Positions 20,716 to 22,401 of a DNA stretch of 22,401 bases are shown piece by piece. The notes beneath the pieces were generated by a model. It was not told the DNA's origin. It made no database searches and saw only the letters and a list, made by a program, of their open reading frames with translations. The position numbers were made by a program, and so were the translations under genes. The first letter of the stretch is position 1. Each line of letters begins with the position of its first letter. This DNA comes from RGIG8775 sp045128735 (GTDB taxonomy: Bacteria; Bacillota; Clostridia; Oscillospirales; CAG-272). The DNA is taken from positions 1-22,401 of the forward strand of contig JBGVRT010000109.1 in NCBI GenBank assembly GCA_045128735.1, given 5' to 3'.

Positions 20716-22086
20716 ATGAATTACGACGTTCTTATAATCGGTGCGGGGCCGGGCGGTATCTTCTCGGCTTACGAGCTTGCAAAGCTTGACCCATCACTTA
20801 AAATAGCCGTTTTTGAAACGGGACACGCCCTTAATCGCCGCAAATGCCCTATAGACGGCGTCAAGGTCAAATCTTGCATCGAGTGCAAGACCTGCTCAAT
20901 TATGAGCGGATTTGGAGGCGCGGGCGCGTTCTCTGACGGCAAATACAACATCACCAACGACTTTGGCGGTACGCTTTACGAGTACATCGGCAAACATCAG
21001 GCTCTTGAGCTTATGCGCTACGTTGACGAGATAAATATGCTCCACGGCGGCGACGGAACAAAGCTCTATTCCACCGCGGGAAGCAAATTCAAGAAAATCT
21101 GTATGCAAAACGACCTGCACCTGCTTGACGCATCCGTACGCCACCTCGGCACAGACATAAACTACGTGGTTCTTGAAAATATCTATAATCACCTTGTCGA
21201 TAAGGTTGAGTTCCATTTTGACTCGCCCGTAGACAAAATCGAGCGCATTGAGGGCGGCTACAAAATCGCCTCAAACGGCGAAAGCTACACCGCCAAGAAG
21301 TGCGTTATATCGGTTGGTCGAAGCGGTAGCAAGTGGATGGAAAGCGTTTGCCGCGATATGGATATTCCCACAGAGTCAAACCGCGTTGATATCGGCGTTC
21401 GTGTCGAGCTCCCCGCAGAGGTGTTCTCTCACCTTACCGACGAGCTTTACGAAAGTAAGATAGTCTACCGCACGCCAAAATACGGAGACAAGGTGCGTAC
21501 CTTCTGTATGAATCCCAAGGGCGCGGTGGTAAACGAGAACACAAACGGCATCATAACTGTCAACGGACACAGCTATGAGGACCCCTCAAAGCAGACGGGC
21601 AACACAAATTTCGCGCTTCTCGTGGCAAAGCATTTTTCAGAGCCCTTCAAGGACTCCAACGGCTACGGTGAGTCGATAGCTAAGCTGAGCAATATGCTTG
21701 GCGGCGGCGTTATCGTTCAACGCTTCGGCGATCTTATCCGCGGTCAGCGCTCTACGGCAAAGCGTATTGAGGAGTCGTTTGTAACTCCCACCCTCAACGC
21801 TACCCCCGGCGATCTCAGCCTTGTGCTTCCCAAGCGAATACTTGACGGCATTATCGAGATGATATACGCCCTCGACAAGATAGCCCCCGGAACGGCGAAC
21901 GACGACACTCTGCTTTACGGCATAGAGGTCAAGTTCTACAATATGGAAGTCAAGGTCAACGAAAAGCTTGAGACCAAGTACGACGGACTTTACATTATCG
22001 GAGACGGAAGCGGAATCACCCATTCCCTCTCCCACGCCTCGGCAAGCGGCGTTTTCGTCGCAAGACAAATTGCGGGACAAGAATAA
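20716..22086 (+). CDS. FAD-dependent dehydrogenase, COG2509 type, with four-cysteine cluster
   Basis: A 456-residue cytosolic flavoprotein. The Rossmann FAD-binding motif is IIGAGPGGIFSA at 7-18, with E34 closing the second strand (AVFETG). Next comes a cluster C44, C54-x2-C57-x2-C60 before MSGFGGAGAFSDGKYN, a stretch characteristic of COG2509. The C-terminal FAD contact YIIGDGSGITHSLSHASASG lies near 424-443. The family is annotated as uncharacterised dehydrogenases; I know of no assigned substrate. The cysteines could hold a metal or iron-sulfur centre. The start ATG has AAGGAGG upstream. The gene is monocistronic, with its own strong promoter and terminator. Confidence 0.9.
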   Translation: MNYDVLIIGAGPGGIFSAYELAKLDPSLKIAVFETGHALNRRKCPIDGVKVKSCIECKTCSIMSGFGGAGAFSDGKYNITNDFGGTLYEYIGKHQALELMRYVDEINMLHGGDGTKLYSTAGSKFKKICMQNDLHLLDASVRHLGTDINYVVLENIYNHLVDKVEFHFDSPVDKIERIEGGYKIASNGESYTAKKCVISVGRSGSKWMESVCRDMDIPTESNRVDIGVRVELPAEVFSHLTDELYESKIVYRTPKYGDKVRTFCMNPKGAVVNENTNGIITVNGHSYEDPSKQTGNTNFALLVAKHFSEPFKDSNGYGESIAKLSNMLGGGVIVQRFGDLIRGQRSTAKRIEESFVTPTLNATPGDLSLVLPKRILDGIIEMIYALDKIAPGTANDDTLLYGIEVKFYNMEVKVNEKLETKYDGLYIIGDGSGITHSLSHASASGVFVARQIAGQE

Positions 22087-22093
22087 TAAAATC

Positions 22094-22122
22094 AAACGGC
22101 TGTCTGTGAGACAGCCGTTTTT
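22094..22122 (+). terminator. Rho-independent terminator of the COG2509 gene
   Basis: A 12-bp stem AAACGGCTGTCT/AGACAGCCGTTT with loop GTG is followed by two more T residues, 8 bases after the stop. Confidence 0.93.
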
Positions 22123-22150
22123 GCGTGGATAAGAGGAACTGAGTGATAAA

Positions 22151-22370
22151 TTGGTGTTTGCGGGGGAGCCCCCGCAGGCAAAAGGTCAGCGCACCGTACC
22201 CGACAGAAAAGTTTTTGCGGAGCTTTTTTCAAAAAGCGACAATCTCGCGCCCGCAGGCGTATCGGCGTTTTTCTTTTTCCTGAGCTTTTTCTTTTTGCGC
22301 CAATGGCTTCAAAAAGAAAAAGCGGGGTTACGGTTTGCGCCTTATAAAACCACTGTAAAATAAGAAAATA
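22151..22370. repeat. Hairpin-rich, repeat-like intergenic element; no convincing gene
   Basis: This stretch holds three inverted repeats: TGCGGGGG/CCCCCGCA (22159-22176), GCTTTTT-TC-AAAAAGC (22222-22237), and a 14-bp arm pair GCTTTTTCTTTTTG/CAAAAAGAAAAAGC (22284-22297 with 22310-22323). A 70-codon open frame on plus (22151-22363) and a 96-codon one on minus (22092-22382) cross it, but neither has a good ribosome binding site and both are low-complexity. I read it as an interspersed clostridial intergenic repeat. Bases 22371-22401 are AT-rich with nothing identifiable. Confidence 0.5.
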
Positions 22371-22401
22371 ATTAGTTTTCACCGCGCAAATTGTTACTTT
22401 T

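Overview
The window reads as chromosomal DNA of a Gram-positive, anaerobic, rod-type member of class Clostridia (Bacillota), probably a gut-type lineage near Oscillospirales. Supporting signs are a split transketolase, a GH94 phosphorylase, YqeG, DUF1934, DUF362 and COG2509 proteins, strong AGGAGG ribosome binding sites, and textbook TTGACA/17 bp/TATAAT promoters. The tRNAs carry encoded CCA. This placement is inference from gene content, and no rRNA or marker gene fixes it.

Layout. Positions 166-8451 are all on the minus strand, in transcriptional order from the right. A two-gene holin-like pair (8451-8005) comes first. A long run from a near-perfect promoter follows: split transketolase (7898-6107), a tiny lipoprotein (6105-5914), mreC (5860-5042), endonuclease III (4998-4336) and a DUF362 protein (4339-3476). 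A zinc-ribbon protein stands alone (3245-2973). A GH94 disaccharide phosphorylase is coupled to an 81-residue FAIM1-like beta protein (2673-166). Positions 8630-12442 are plus strand: an Sfp-type phosphopantetheinyl transferase, then an unrecognised alpha/alpha-toroid-like protein, a Fur-family regulator, a PdxY-type kinase and a membrane-anchored DUF4430 protein behind their own promoter. Positions 12523-15769 are minus strand: yqeG, an endonuclease IV-like TIM barrel, an M24 aminopeptidase P and an alpha/beta-hydrolase, almost without gaps. From 15923 the plus strand carries three tRNAs (Gly-TCC, Arg-TCT, His-GTG), a DUF1934 protein, a sugar epimerase-type TIM barrel, prmC, a cytosolic SASA-type carbohydrate esterase, a DUF368 membrane protein and a COG2509 flavoprotein. 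The last 315 bases hold a terminator and a hairpin-rich, repeat-like stretch.

How the genes fit together. Most are housekeeping: pentose phosphate flux, base excision repair (Nth and an Nfo-like protein), envelope growth (MreC and DUF368 undecaprenyl-phosphate recycling), translation (tRNAs and PrmC) and peptide turnover. A scattered cytosolic glycan theme (GH94 phosphorylase, SASA esterase, alpha/beta-hydrolase, epimerase-like protein) fits a fermenter that imports oligosaccharides.

The parts least explained by known systems are: (i) the 9241-12442 operon, which joins a toroid-like protein, a metal-sensor-type regulator with unusual ligand residues, a vitamin B6-type kinase and a surface DUF4430 protein; (ii) the orphan holin-like pair with no phage genes around it; (iii) the FAIM1-like protein translationally coupled to GH94; (iv) short dispersed intergenic repeats and a perfect 30-base palindrome.
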